DNA of 14,573 nucleotides from Flavobacteriaceae bacterium (GTDB taxonomy: Bacteria; Bacteroidota; Bacteroidia; Flavobacteriales; Flavobacteriaceae), in contig JAAZVG010000025.1 of NCBI GenBank assembly GCA_018623655.1, forward strand, positions 1 through 14,573. Reading direction: 5' to 3'. Positions 1-7,551 of the stretch are shown piece after piece. A program made the position numbers and the translations under genes. How positions within the stretch are numbered: the stretch's first letter is position 1; every line of letters begins with the position of its first letter. The notes beneath the pieces are model-generated. The model ran no database searches and had not been told where the DNA came from. It saw only the letters and a list, made by a program, of their open reading frames with translations.

Positions 1-142
1 ATTTAACAGTTACTTTCATCATATGCTTGCTAACGGAGTGTATTTACCTCCTTCGGCATTTGAAGCTTACTTTTTAAATGATGCACTTTCAGAGGCAGAT
101 ATCGATTTTACGATTGAAGCGCTAAAACGTTGGAACCCGTAA
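1..142 (+). CDS. hemL: Glutamate-1-semialdehyde 2,1-aminomutase, C-terminal fragment
   Basis: Only the 3' end is inside the window; the first complete codon begins at base 2 and TAA is at 140-142, giving 46 residues. The visible tail contains HHMLANGVYLPPSAFEAYF followed by LSEADIDFTIEAL. This matches the conserved end of HemL, where a G-V-Y-L-P-P-S-x-F-E stretch is followed by an acidic S/T-E-x-D-I-D helix. HemL is a PLP-dependent enzyme that turns glutamate-1-semialdehyde into 5-aminolevulinate in the C5 route to tetrapyrroles and acts in the cytoplasm. The PLP lysine lies upstream of the window. Other class-III aminotransferases share parts of this tail, but the YLPPS signature favours HemL. 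A terminator follows 13 bases after the stop. Confidence 0.85.
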   Translation, partial: FNSYFHHMLANGVYLPPSAFEAYFLNDALSEADIDFTIEALKRWNP

Positions 143-155
143 AAATGAAAAATAA

Positions 156-178
156 AAAAGCCCGCATCGCGGGCTTTT
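156..178. terminator. Bidirectional rho-independent terminator between hemL and the Spy/plug gene
   Basis: GCCCGC (160-165) pairs with GCGGGC (169-174) around a 3-base ATC loop. The stem is extended by AAAA on the left and TTTT on the right. The + strand has TTTTACTTTT after the stem, serving hemL. The - strand reads TTTTTTATTTTT after it, serving the convergent gene that ends at 199. The longer uridine run is on the - strand. Confidence 0.9.
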
Positions 179-198
179 ACTTTTCTACAGTCTGAAGG

Positions 199-1158
199 TC
201 ATTTCTTTTTTAATGTGATTTGAACCACCCCATTTTTGCCTTTTTCTCCGTATGCTTTTTTTGCAGCTGGACCCTTTAATACATTGATACTCTCAATATT
301 ATTTGGATCTAAGGAGTCTAGATTAATATCATCCCCAGCTTCTTTACCATCAATAATTATTAACGGCTGATCGTCTAGATGTGCTCCCATTACGGTGATG
401 TTTGATTTACCTCGCATCATTCGCTTATGCATTGGCCCTTCACCGTCTTTACGCATTCTGATACGAACGTTTTTGTGCTCTGATGCATCGATATCCTCAT
501 TGTGAAGCTCGTCTGTCTTAATTACGAAAACATTTTTTGTAGCATCTGCTTCTACGCCTTCGCCATCAATAATTACTTCGAAGTTTTTATCTGAATCTTC
601 TCCGAAGAACATGAATTCACCCACACCTTCATGTAAGCCCAGCATTCCTGGCATTCCTGGTAGTTCATGGAGTTTTTCGATCGATGCACCAAGAGGCATC
701 ATATGCATCTTTCCTCTTTTTTTCTGATGCATTTTTTTGAATTGAGCAAATTGCTCCTCTGAAAGTATTTTTTGAAGCTCTCGTTGATGCTTAATTTGTG
801 CATCTAAATGTGCTGATTTTTTTTCAAAGCCTTTGAGATTTTTGAAACTTTGCATTTGTTCATGATGCTTTGCATTGACTTTACCTACTTTACGCTCTTG
901 ACCTTCATCAAGGCTTAGATGTAGGGTCATTTGCTTAGTCATTAGGGTAGCCTTTTGTTCAGTAGTCAATTTTTCCTCACCTTTTGTACGCCACTTCATT
1001 CCTTTTTCAAAAAGGATATGATCGCCTTGCATTACAGGGGCTGCCTTTTGATCTGATTTTATGATAATCGTTTTAAACTCTTTTTTTTCTGTATCATTTT
1101 CTTGAGTGAATGCCGTGGTGGTCAGGCTCAGAAGAATAATGGGTAGAATTGCTTTCAT
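199..1158 (-). CDS. Secreted protein with Spy/CpxP-like helical region and C-terminal TonB-plug-like domain
   Basis: The product has 319 residues. Residues 1-18 form a signal peptide (MKAILPIILLSLTTTAFT), so it is exported to the periplasm or beyond. Residues about 60-147 are charged and helical, with two LTxxQ-like motifs (LTTEQ at 64-68, LSEEQ at 132-136). These resemble the Spy/CpxP/ZraP group of periplasmic chaperones and stress sensors. Residues 143-177 are rich in Met, His and Lys (MHQKKRGKMHMM). The last 55 residues (QPLIIIDGKEAG, then IESINVLKGPAAKKAYGEKGKNGVVQITLKKK-type ending) match the TonB-dependent receptor plug motif, but no beta-barrel follows. Similar stand-alone plug tails occur in other Bacteroidota envelope proteins. 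The gene is monocistronic, with its own upstream region and a shared terminator downstream. The cellular role is unknown; envelope or metal stress is an inference from the Spy-like part only. Confidence 0.75.
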   Translation of the reverse strand: MKAILPIILLSLTTTAFTQENDTEKKEFKTIIIKSDQKAAPVMQGDHILFEKGMKWRTKGEEKLTTEQKATLMTKQMTLHLSLDEGQERKVGKVNAKHHEQMQSFKNLKGFEKKSAHLDAQIKHQRELQKILSEEQFAQFKKMHQKKRGKMHMMPLGASIEKLHELPGMPGMLGLHEGVGEFMFFGEDSDKNFEVIIDGEGVEADATKNVFVIKTDELHNEDIDASEHKNVRIRMRKDGEGPMHKRMMRGKSNITVMGAHLDDQPLIIIDGKEAGDDINLDSLDPNNIESINVLKGPAAKKAYGEKGKNGVVQITLKKK

Positions 1159-1374
1159 AGTTTGTTTTTAGATTTCGCGACAAAGTACGACGAGACGTGT
1201 TATAAGTATTCCCAACGGCTTGTTAAATTTTGTTTAATGCTTTGGGTTTAACATATTGAGATTTAAGTTAAATTCATGTGAAACCTTCGTATTTGACTTT
1301 ACAAGAGTCGTTTTGTGTCAGATATTTGAAAAGGAATCATTTTGATTTCAATGTTTAAGTTTTGAGTTAGTAGC
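1159..1374 (-). promoter_or_regulatory. AT-rich upstream region of the Spy/plug gene with an inverted repeat
   Basis: No gene is seen here. On the - strand a one-base-short -7-like TACTTTG lies at 1181-1187, about 23 bases before the ATG. An alternative ECF-like pair also reads on the - strand: GGGAAT (1208-1213) and CGTCGTA (1186-1192), separated by 15 bases. A perfect 7-base inverted repeat, TGTTAAA (1221-1227) and TTTAACA (1247-1253), lies further upstream and could bind a regulator. None of these is strong enough to assign a sigma factor. Confidence 0.35.
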
Positions 1375-1403
1375 AAAAAGCCCCGCATGATGCGAGGCTT
1401 TTT
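1375..1403 (-). terminator. Rho-independent terminator of lysS
   Basis: AAAAAGCC plus CGCA (1375-1387) pairs with TGCG plus GGCTTTTT (1391-1403), with one internal C/A mismatch and a 3-base loop. Read on the - strand it begins 24 bases after the lysS stop and ends in a run of five T. There is no + strand gene just before it, so it serves lysS. Confidence 0.85.
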
Positions 1404-1426
1404 GATTTTATAGGGCTATATGTAGT

Positions 1427-3127
1427 CTAATTCACTAGGTGAATCCAAAGACCACTTTCATTTTTCTCCACCTTAACAAGACCTTCTTTACTTAAATTTT
1501 TGGTGGTTTTATCCCATTTCTTACCGCTAAGGCCGCTAGCTTCTTTTAATTCTCCAAGCGCAGAAGTTCCTCCTGCTTTTTCAAGGAGACCAATCAGTAG
1601 TTTCTCATCCTCGTTCAAATTAAGAGCTGGCTTTTCAGGACGCATTTGTGGAAAGAAGAGTACTTCTTGAATAGAGCTATTGTTGGTCATGAGCATCGTT
1701 AGTCTGTCTATACCGATACCAATACCTGAGGTAGGCGGCATACCATATTCAAGGGCTCTTAAGAAATCTTGATCGATAAACATTGCCTCGTCGTCTCCTT
1801 TTTCAGAAAGTTTCAATTGATCTTCGAAACGTTCTCTTTGGTCGATAGGATCATTGAGTTCGCTATACGCATTCGCTAACTCTTTGCCGTTTACCATAAG
1901 CTCAAAACGCTCTGTCAATCGATTGTCGCTTCGGTGTTCTTTAGTTAACGGACTCATCTCTTTCGGATAATCGGTGATGAAAGTAGGTTGCACATAGTGA
2001 TGCTCGCAACATTCACCAAAGATTTCGTCGATTAATTTTCCGACACCCATAGATTCGTCCACTTCGATACCTAAAGATTTTGCAGTCGTTCTAAGCGCTT
2101 CTTCGTTCATACCGCTTAGGTCTTTACCCGTGTGGGTTTTGATAGCTTCTAGTATCGGAACTCTTGGATATGGAGCTTTAAAATCGATCGTTTGGTCGCC
2201 GACTTGCAAGGCTGTTGTACCATTAGACTCAATAGCTACTCGTTCAAGGAGCTGTTCGGTCATATTCATCATCCAGAAGTAGTCTTTATAGGCGACATAT
2301 AACTCCATCACGGTGAACTCAGGATTGTGTGTTCGATCCATTCCTTCGTTCCTGAAGTCTTTGGCAAATTCATAGACACCATCAAAGCCTCCAACAATCA
2401 ATCTTTTTAGGTAAAGTTCGTTCGCAATTCTAAGGTAAAGCGGAATGTTTAGCGCGTTGTGATGGGTAACGAACGGACGCGCCGCTGCTCCACCTGGAAT
2501 CGCTTGAAGGATAGGCGTTTCAACTTCTACGTATTCACGCTCATTGAAAAACGATCGAATCGTATTGGTAATTTTAGTTCGCTTTATGAATGTTTCTTTG
2601 ACCTGCGGATTAACTACAAGATCTACATAGCGTTGGCGGTAGCGAAGTTCTGGATCGGTAAACCCGTCGTAAATATTCCCTTCAGCATCTTCTTTAGGTA
2701 ACGGTAGAGGCCTAAGCGATTTGCTTAACACTGTAAAATTTTTCACTAGCAAGGTCATTTCGCCTACCTGAGTTTTGAACAGTGTTCCCTCTACCCCAAT
2801 AAGGTCACCAATATCTAATAGTTTTTTATATACCTCATTGTATAGTGTGGCGTCCTCTGACAAACAAATCTCATCTCTGTTGAAATAAAGTTGAAATCTA
2901 CCTTCAGAATCCTGAAGCTCTGCAAAAGAAGCTTTTCCTTGAATTCTTCTCGACATAAGACGACCAGCCATCACTACGGCTTTGCCCTCTTCGAACTGTT
3001 TTTTTACTTCAGAAGTTTTGTGAGTGACTTTATATTCGGCAGCAGGATAGGGATTGATTCCTAAAGCTCTTAGCTTGCCGAGTTTTTCTCTTCGAATAAG
3101 TTCTTGTTCTGAAAGGGCCATATACAT
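1427..3127 (-). CDS. lysS: Lysyl-tRNA synthetase, class II
   Basis: The enzyme charges tRNA-Lys with lysine using ATP in the cytoplasm. The product has 566 residues. An OB-fold anticodon-binding domain spans roughly 53-136 (VVMAGRLMSRRIQGKASFAELQD region). The class II catalytic core follows, with motif 2 (FRNEGMDRTHNPEFTVMELY, 258-277) and motif 3 (GIGIGIDRLTMLM, 468-480). The E. coli enzyme is about 505 residues, so residues about 505-566 are an extra C-terminal tail. It has a winged-helix-like pattern (GELKEASGLSGKKWDKTTKNL), which I recall from other flavobacterial LysS proteins. Two in-frame ATGs sit 6 bases apart; the inner one at 3121 gives MALSEQE, which resembles family starts, so the true start may be 3121. 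A TAnnTTTG -7 element lies at 3142-3149. The gene is divergent from lipB and ends in its own terminator. Confidence 0.97.
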   Translation of the reverse strand: MYMALSEQELIRREKLGKLRALGINPYPAAEYKVTHKTSEVKKQFEEGKAVVMAGRLMSRRIQGKASFAELQDSEGRFQLYFNRDEICLSEDATLYNEVYKKLLDIGDLIGVEGTLFKTQVGEMTLLVKNFTVLSKSLRPLPLPKEDAEGNIYDGFTDPELRYRQRYVDLVVNPQVKETFIKRTKITNTIRSFFNEREYVEVETPILQAIPGGAAARPFVTHHNALNIPLYLRIANELYLKRLIVGGFDGVYEFAKDFRNEGMDRTHNPEFTVMELYVAYKDYFWMMNMTEQLLERVAIESNGTTALQVGDQTIDFKAPYPRVPILEAIKTHTGKDLSGMNEEALRTTAKSLGIEVDESMGVGKLIDEIFGECCEHHYVQPTFITDYPKEMSPLTKEHRSDNRLTERFELMVNGKELANAYSELNDPIDQRERFEDQLKLSEKGDDEAMFIDQDFLRALEYGMPPTSGIGIGIDRLTMLMTNNSSIQEVLFFPQMRPEKPALNLNEDEKLLIGLLEKAGGTSALGELKEASGLSGKKWDKTTKNLSKEGLVKVEKNESGLWIHLVN

Positions 3128-3141
3128 TATAATACTGATGG

Positions 3142-3149
3142 CAAAAATA
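3142..3149 (-). promoter_or_regulatory. lysS -7 promoter element (TATTTTTG)
   Basis: On the - strand the sequence is TATTTTTG, a full match to the Bacteroidota -7 consensus TAnnTTTG. It predicts transcription starting near 3138, giving a leader of about 11 to 17 bases before the two candidate lysS ATGs. No clear TTG -33 element is seen at the expected spacing. Confidence 0.55.
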
Positions 3150-3192
3150 AGAAGTGTTGGCTAATAAATCGCTCGATTCTCGGCGTTCTAAC

Positions 3193-3200
3193 TACTTTTG
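3193..3200 (+). promoter_or_regulatory. lipB -7 promoter element (TACTTTTG)
   Basis: TACTTTTG matches TAnnTTTG and is followed by only four bases before the ATG at 3205. Transcription is therefore predicted to start at about 3204-3205, so the lipB mRNA would have almost no leader. The same position rules out an ATG-less start further upstream. The -33 region would fall near 3168-3175 and is shared with the divergent lysS promoter. Confidence 0.55.
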
Positions 3201-3204
3201 CATC

Positions 3205-3930
3205 ATGAGTAAAAAGGTGTGGTTACATCAATTGGGGCTTTTAGACTATAAAAGTGCATGGAATTTACAAGAAACCCTCTTTAAATCTATCGTTGATCGC
3301 AAGATTCAAAATAGGAGAGAGGAGAAAGCAATAGCCACAGAAAACCACTTGCTACTTGTTGAACATCCGCCTGTATATACCCTCGGTAAAAATGGAGATT
3401 TAAATAATCTTCTTGTTAGTGAAAAAGTGCTTTCAGAGCGCGGTGCTGAATTCTATAAAATTAATCGAGGCGGCGATATCACTTTTCACGGCCCTGGGCA
3501 GTTAGTAGGATATCCAATACTTGATTTAGATCACTTCTTTACCGATATTCATAAGTATCTCAGATTACTAGAAGAATCAGTGATTGCGACTTTGGCCTAT
3601 TACGGTATAAAGTCAGAGCGATCTGCCGGAGAAACGGGAGTTTGGTTAGAGGTTGGAACCCCTATGGCTCGCAAGATTTGTGCCATGGGGATAAGAGCGA
3701 GCCGATGGGTGACTATGCATGGCATTGCCCTTAACATCAATACAGACTTAGGATATTTTGATCTAATGATTCCTTGTGGAATTAAGGGTAAATCAGTGAC
3801 TTCTATGAAAGCAGAATTAGGAGCTAAATGCCCTAGTTTAGAAGAAGTACAATTCATCTGGACTCAAAAGTTTGCTGAGATTTTTGAAGCAACCTTAGTC
3901 GACGCTCCTACTCTAAGCGATAGACCGTAA
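3205..3930 (+). CDS. lipB: Lipoyl(octanoyl) transferase LipB
   Basis: LipB moves octanoate from acyl carrier protein to the lipoyl-domain lysine of 2-oxoacid dehydrogenases and the glycine cleavage H protein, the first step of endogenous lipoate synthesis in the cytoplasm. The chosen start (MSKKVWLHQLG) gives 241 residues. Visible family motifs are EHPPVYTLGKNGD (53-65), RGGDITFHGPGQLVGYP (88-104), the catalytic lysine in ARKICAMGIR (K157) and the catalytic cysteine in MIPCGI (C191). An open frame continues 17 codons upstream to 3154, but those residues are unlike the family and would place the start before the -7 promoter element at 3193-3200. The gene is divergent from lysS. Its last 23 bases overlap the 3' end of the convergent lipoprotein gene. 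Confidence 0.95.
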   Translation: MSKKVWLHQLGLLDYKSAWNLQETLFKSIVDRKIQNRREEKAIATENHLLLVEHPPVYTLGKNGDLNNLLVSEKVLSERGAEFYKINRGGDITFHGPGQLVGYPILDLDHFFTDIHKYLRLLEESVIATLAYYGIKSERSAGETGVWLEVGTPMARKICAMGIRASRWVTMHGIALNINTDLGYFDLMIPCGIKGKSVTSMKAELGAKCPSLEEVQFIWTQKFAEIFEATLVDAPTLSDRP

Positions 3931-6190
3931 GAAAATTTCCTTCATCTTTGGTGACTAGCTCCACCTTTTTGTCTCCATCGATATCGGCTAAATCAATACC
4001 CGAAGCACCTAGAATTGGAAAACCGGGTAAAAGTTTCCCGTTGCTATCATACAGGTAAAGTTTTTTTGAAGACCCTTCTAATACACTAATGTAGATTTTG
4101 TCATTCACCAAAAAGAATTGAGGGTCAGTATAAATACCGTAGTCAAGACTCATTCGTTTTTCACGAATTTGAAGCATTTGCCCATCAATAGCTACTAAGC
4201 TCCGCGATGACCCTGTAATCTCGTGAGTTGAGCTAAGAGAAAGATTCGTGCTACTTACCTTACCTGAAGTACTAATTTGCATCAGCTCACCTTTTGTCGT
4301 GGTAAAGGAAAATTGATCTCGATAATTGAAAATTCCATTCTTCGAAAAATCAAATTTTTGATTGATTACTATTCGGTCTTTACCATTACGCTGTAAAATT
4401 TTTAGTCTCCCATTTTTAAGACCTAAAACGATATAGTCTTTACTGTTAATTCTAAAATGTCTAGGCGTTGTGATTACCTGTGATTCAGCTCGCTTGTAGG
4501 TAAAACCTTCAACTTTTTTTCCGCGATTATTGTACATATACAGGTCTCTACCCTGGCTGAATAGAAAACGATAATTTCGACTATTGTCATAATCGAAAAC
4601 AGCCAATGCTCCAATATTACCATCGTTGAATCGTTTAGGAAACCCATCTACGTGATTTCCGTTTCGGTCGATCACGTGAAAAGCAGTTTCAGTGGTAAAT
4701 GCCAGTTGTAATTTTCGATTGCGATAAACATCTACCTCGTGAATGCTCCCGTTGATTTTGGCCTCGAGTTGTTTTTTCCACAGAAGCTTACCGTCGTTAG
4801 AGAAGCGGTAGAGGATATTTTTTGAGTCCTGCACCACAATCTCTTGACTACCTGTATAATGATTCTTGACAAACTGAGGACGAATAAGGGCCTCAGATTC
4901 TAGAGTAAGGTTGAGAATTGGCGTGCTGTTTGCTGCCTTTTTTACCGCGATTTTCTGAACATAACCTGCTGAGGTGAAAAAATAATCCTCTTCTTTAACT
5001 TGTTGAAAGACCTGAATGAAGCCGTCATTTTCTTTTAGGCGAAGCGTGGTAATCTCACTAGAAAGGTAGGGTTCGGCACTTTGGTACATGGCACTGTTTG
5101 AAAGTATATCCCCTGTACTCACGAATTTGAGAAGTTCTCTTAGATCCCCCTCGCCGATAGAAAATACAAATGCATTTTCAAAGACGGCAACATGGGTGAA
5201 AGGCTTTTTGAACGACAATTCAGAAAGATGCGTACTTAGTGTAAACGGTTGAATGTTTAATATTCGATTACCCAGATATTCGGACTCAGAAATTCGATTT
5301 TCTTCGAGACGCTTCATCACGGTCTCAGATGCAATTGTTCTTAAATAGAGTAGAGAAGTATTCTCAAGATTGATTTGCGCAAACTCTTCGACTCCTTCTA
5401 GGTAGGGTTGGTCGAGTTCTTGAGGTCTAGAAGTTGTAATTAATGACCTAGTACTTCTAGGGGCGATTTTGAATACTTGAGGATCGATCAGTGATGATTC
5501 TTTGAAATTGGCTAAGCCATTTGAATCGTTAGGTTCAGAAATTCCGTTGGCGAAGAATTCACCGTTTTCAAAGCTTAAATCAAAAAACAAATATTTAGCA
5601 TAGGATTTATTCAGCGGTTCACGACTAAGTAATTCGAGAAATTCGGGCTGACCAAGTAGTTTAATCTCATCTTCATTAAGATTCTTGCTGTAAAGATGTG
5701 AAATTCGTTTCGGGCTGATAAATTCACCCTTACCTCTAATTGCCTCTTCGATAAGTAATTGTGAATTACTCCATATTATTTTTTGACCAAGATTTACCCA
5801 ATACAGTGGTTGATTTTCTTTTGCAAATCCTCTATACACGGTTTTTCCCTCATAAGTGAATTGTTCAGATACCGCCTTTTGTACTGAAGTTTCAGAAAGT
5901 GCTAGGAAGGTTAAAGAGCCTTTACCTTCTTCGTATAAGCCAAGGTTTACCGTTACAGGAGCTGTAAGAAAAGAAAATGCTAGTTCAGCTAGTTTTTTTA
6001 CCTCTTCGAATGAGAAAGAAGGATAATTATTGGTCATCTCACTTTTTAAAAAGCGGTCGAGCGTCTCAGAGTCTGCTTTGATGACTAGGCTGTAGTCGCT
6101 TGGAAAATATTGTAAATCAGAAGCTTCTTCAAGGGTTTTCGATTGACAGGCTACTAGTCCAAGGAGTACAAATCCCAAAAGGTATTTCAT
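3908..6190 (-). CDS. Large lipoprotein with DUF3352-like N-terminal part and C-terminal beta-propeller
   Basis: The product has 760 residues from the ATG at 6190, which starts a clear lipoprotein signal peptide (MKYLLGFVLLGLVACQSK; lipobox LVAC, acylated Cys15). A frame open to 6223 adds 11 residues before the signal and is not used here. Residues about 20-440 contain FPSDYSLVIKADSETLDRFLKS-type sequence, reminiscent of the DUF3352 group of Bacteroidota lipoproteins; this match is from memory. Residues about 445-760 look like a PQQ/FG-GAP-type beta-propeller. Repeated strands there have the form LYRFSNDGKLLWKK, HVIDRNGNHVDGFPKRF and LYLYDSNGKLLPGFPI, and the end is an Asp-rich DLADIDGDKKVELVT. 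It starts 37 bases after the rnhB stop and is probably the last gene of the operon. Function is unknown; an envelope binding or assembly role is only inferred from the fold. Confidence 0.75.
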   Translation of the reverse strand: MKYLLGFVLLGLVACQSKTLEEASDLQYFPSDYSLVIKADSETLDRFLKSEMTNNYPSFSFEEVKKLAELAFSFLTAPVTVNLGLYEEGKGSLTFLALSETSVQKAVSEQFTYEGKTVYRGFAKENQPLYWVNLGQKIIWSNSQLLIEEAIRGKGEFISPKRISHLYSKNLNEDEIKLLGQPEFLELLSREPLNKSYAKYLFFDLSFENGEFFANGISEPNDSNGLANFKESSLIDPQVFKIAPRSTRSLITTSRPQELDQPYLEGVEEFAQINLENTSLLYLRTIASETVMKRLEENRISESEYLGNRILNIQPFTLSTHLSELSFKKPFTHVAVFENAFVFSIGEGDLRELLKFVSTGDILSNSAMYQSAEPYLSSEITTLRLKENDGFIQVFQQVKEEDYFFTSAGYVQKIAVKKAANSTPILNLTLESEALIRPQFVKNHYTGSQEIVVQDSKNILYRFSNDGKLLWKKQLEAKINGSIHEVDVYRNRKLQLAFTTETAFHVIDRNGNHVDGFPKRFNDGNIGALAVFDYDNSRNYRFLFSQGRDLYMYNNRGKKVEGFTYKRAESQVITTPRHFRINSKDYIVLGLKNGRLKILQRNGKDRIVINQKFDFSKNGIFNYRDQFSFTTTKGELMQISTSGKVSSTNLSLSSTHEITGSSRSLVAIDGQMLQIREKRMSLDYGIYTDPQFFLVNDKIYISVLEGSSKKLYLYDSNGKLLPGFPILGASGIDLADIDGDKKVELVTKDEGNFLTVYRLE

Positions 6191-6227
6191 GCGAAAAAGG
6201 TAGTTTCTAAGGTAAAGGTACAAAGAG

Positions 6228-6809
6228 CTACAGACCTATTGCAAAAGATTTTCGATGGTGTTTTGTTCTGCCGTGAATTTGAATGGCCTTTTTATGCGCC
6301 TCTGTCGGATACCCCTTATTCGACACCCAATGATATTCTGGAAATTGATCATCTAAATATTTCATGTATTCATCTCTAGCGGTTTTAGCTAGCACTGAGG
6401 CTGCCGCAATAGAAGCATATTTCCCATCACCTTTAATGATACATGCGTGGGGAATACCGAAATAAGGGTTGAATCTATTGCCATCAACCAGTAAAAACTC
6501 GGGCTTTGTTTCTAGCGATGAAACACAAAGATGCATCGCATAGATGGATGCCTGGAGAATATTGATTTCATCTATTTTCTCTGGCCTTATAAATGTAACA
6601 GCAAACGAAATAGCTTCTCGTTCAATCACGGGTTTTAATACTTCGCGCTCTTTCTCGCTTAATTGCTTTGAATCATTAAGGAGCGGATGATAGAAACCTT
6701 CGGGTAAAATTACGGCAGCAGCAGTAACGGGACCTGCCAAGCAGCCTCGACCAGCTTCGTCAAGACCGGCTTCTAATTGACCCTTTACTGCGAAAGCCTT
6801 TAATGTCAA
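6228..6809 (-). CDS. rnhB: Ribonuclease HII
   Basis: RNase HII cuts the RNA strand of RNA-DNA hybrids and removes single ribonucleotides misincorporated in DNA. With the TTG at 6809 as start the product has 193 residues, in line with the family's roughly 200. The signature AGLDEAGRGCLAGPV is at 14-28, and the DEDD metal-binding residues are visible: D17, E18, D109 (LVDGNRF) and D128 (KGDGK). SIAAASVLAKTARDEYM and the C-terminal KGYPTEAHKKAI also fit. An ATG at 6917 would add 36 residues, but this stretch overlaps 107 bases of the upstream lipoprotein and does not resemble RNase HII. The TTG lies one base after the upstream TAA, so translation by coupling or re-initiation is likely. It sits in an unusual envelope-protein operon. 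Confidence 0.93.
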   Translation of the reverse strand: MTLKAFAVKGQLEAGLDEAGRGCLAGPVTAAAVILPEGFYHPLLNDSKQLSEKEREVLKPVIEREAISFAVTFIRPEKIDEINILQASIYAMHLCVSSLETKPEFLLVDGNRFNPYFGIPHACIIKGDGKYASIAAASVLAKTARDEYMKYLDDQFPEYHWVSNKGYPTEAHKKAIQIHGRTKHHRKSFAIGL

Positions 6810-6810
6810 C

Positions 6811-7551
6811 TTAGTTGACTCTGAATTCGAAAACTTCTGAAGTTGCAGAGTTGCCTTCTTCGTCTTGGCTAGTAACTTGCCAATAATAGATTTTACCTGC
6901 TTCGACGGCAACCTCACTTACTGATTGAGCAGTAGTAGTCTCGTAGGTTGTTGTCGCTTCATCTGAAAAATCGACTTGGTCTAGAGCCTCACTTGTGCCT
7001 AAAAGTTTAACTGTATGTGAAGCTAAGTCATTATCTATATCGCTGCTTTCCCATTCTAGTGTAATTGACGTGACATCGCTTAGGGTTGCTCCTCTACTAG
7101 GGCTTATAGCTTCGGCTGGGAAAGGAGTATGATTCTCTACTGGAGCACCCGCATTGAAAAATTTGAAAGTTCCTGACTCTGCTGTTTCAGTAGTGCTATT
7201 TGATTTTGATATAACCGACCAGCTAAAAGGAGTTCCGCGTAGAAGAGCCATGCTCTGCGAAGTGTTTGAAGTGCTTTGTTCTTGAGTGGTATTGGTATTT
7301 AAGTTGGTCACCTTCAGCGTGTATGTATTCGTATTTTCAGAAGGATTCCATTGAAACAATACGCTACTCAAATCGGCAGAAACTATAGTTCCTTCGTTAC
7401 ATTCTGTATTGTTGGCCGGTGAAACTAGTGAAGCGGCCGTAGGAATTTTGACTTCGGGCTGTGGAGGGGTTGGAGGTTCTCCCGAATCTCCACCCGAACA
7501 AGCGCTAAGAGCTAAACTTATGATTGTTATATATAATAGTTGCTTTTTCAT
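6811..7551 (-). CDS. Lipoprotein with two Ig/fibronectin type III-like domains
   Basis: The product has 246 residues. The signal peptide MKKQLLYITIISLALSAC has lipobox LSAC with Cys18, so it is a lipoprotein. A flexible SGGDSGEPPTPPQPE linker follows. Two beta-sandwich-like domains come next. The first, about 37-133, contains SLVSPANNTE, LFQWNPSENTNTYTLKV and FSWSVISKS. The second, about 146-246, contains AISPSRGATL, ITLEWESSD and IYYWQVTSQDEEGNSATS. The W-x-V and Y-x-L-x-V patterns are typical of Fn3-like folds. Its ATG overlaps the stop of the T9SS gene as ATGA, so the two are translationally coupled and probably made in a fixed ratio. Surface exposure is possible, because the polar residues after Cys loosely resemble Bacteroidota lipoprotein export signals, but this is not proven. 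Confidence 0.8.
   Translation of the reverse strand: MKKQLLYITIISLALSACSGGDSGEPPTPPQPEVKIPTAASLVSPANNTECNEGTIVSADLSSVLFQWNPSENTNTYTLKVTNLNTNTTQEQSTSNTSQSMALLRGTPFSWSVISKSNSTTETAESGTFKFFNAGAPVENHTPFPAEAISPSRGATLSDVTSITLEWESSDIDNDLASHTVKLLGTSEALDQVDFSDEATTTYETTTAQSVSEVAVEAGKIYYWQVTSQDEEGNSATSEVFEFRVN

Noticed and set aside
2459..2701. Open frame antisense to lysS
   Set aside because: It lies wholly within the conserved catalytic part of lysS and has no recognisable protein features.
3154..3204. Upstream in-frame extension of lipB
   Set aside because: The 17 extra residues are unlike the family and would need transcription from before the -7 element at 3193-3200.
6191..6223. Upstream in-frame extension of the propeller lipoprotein
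   Set aside because: It would put 11 residues before a complete lipoprotein signal peptide that starts at 6190.
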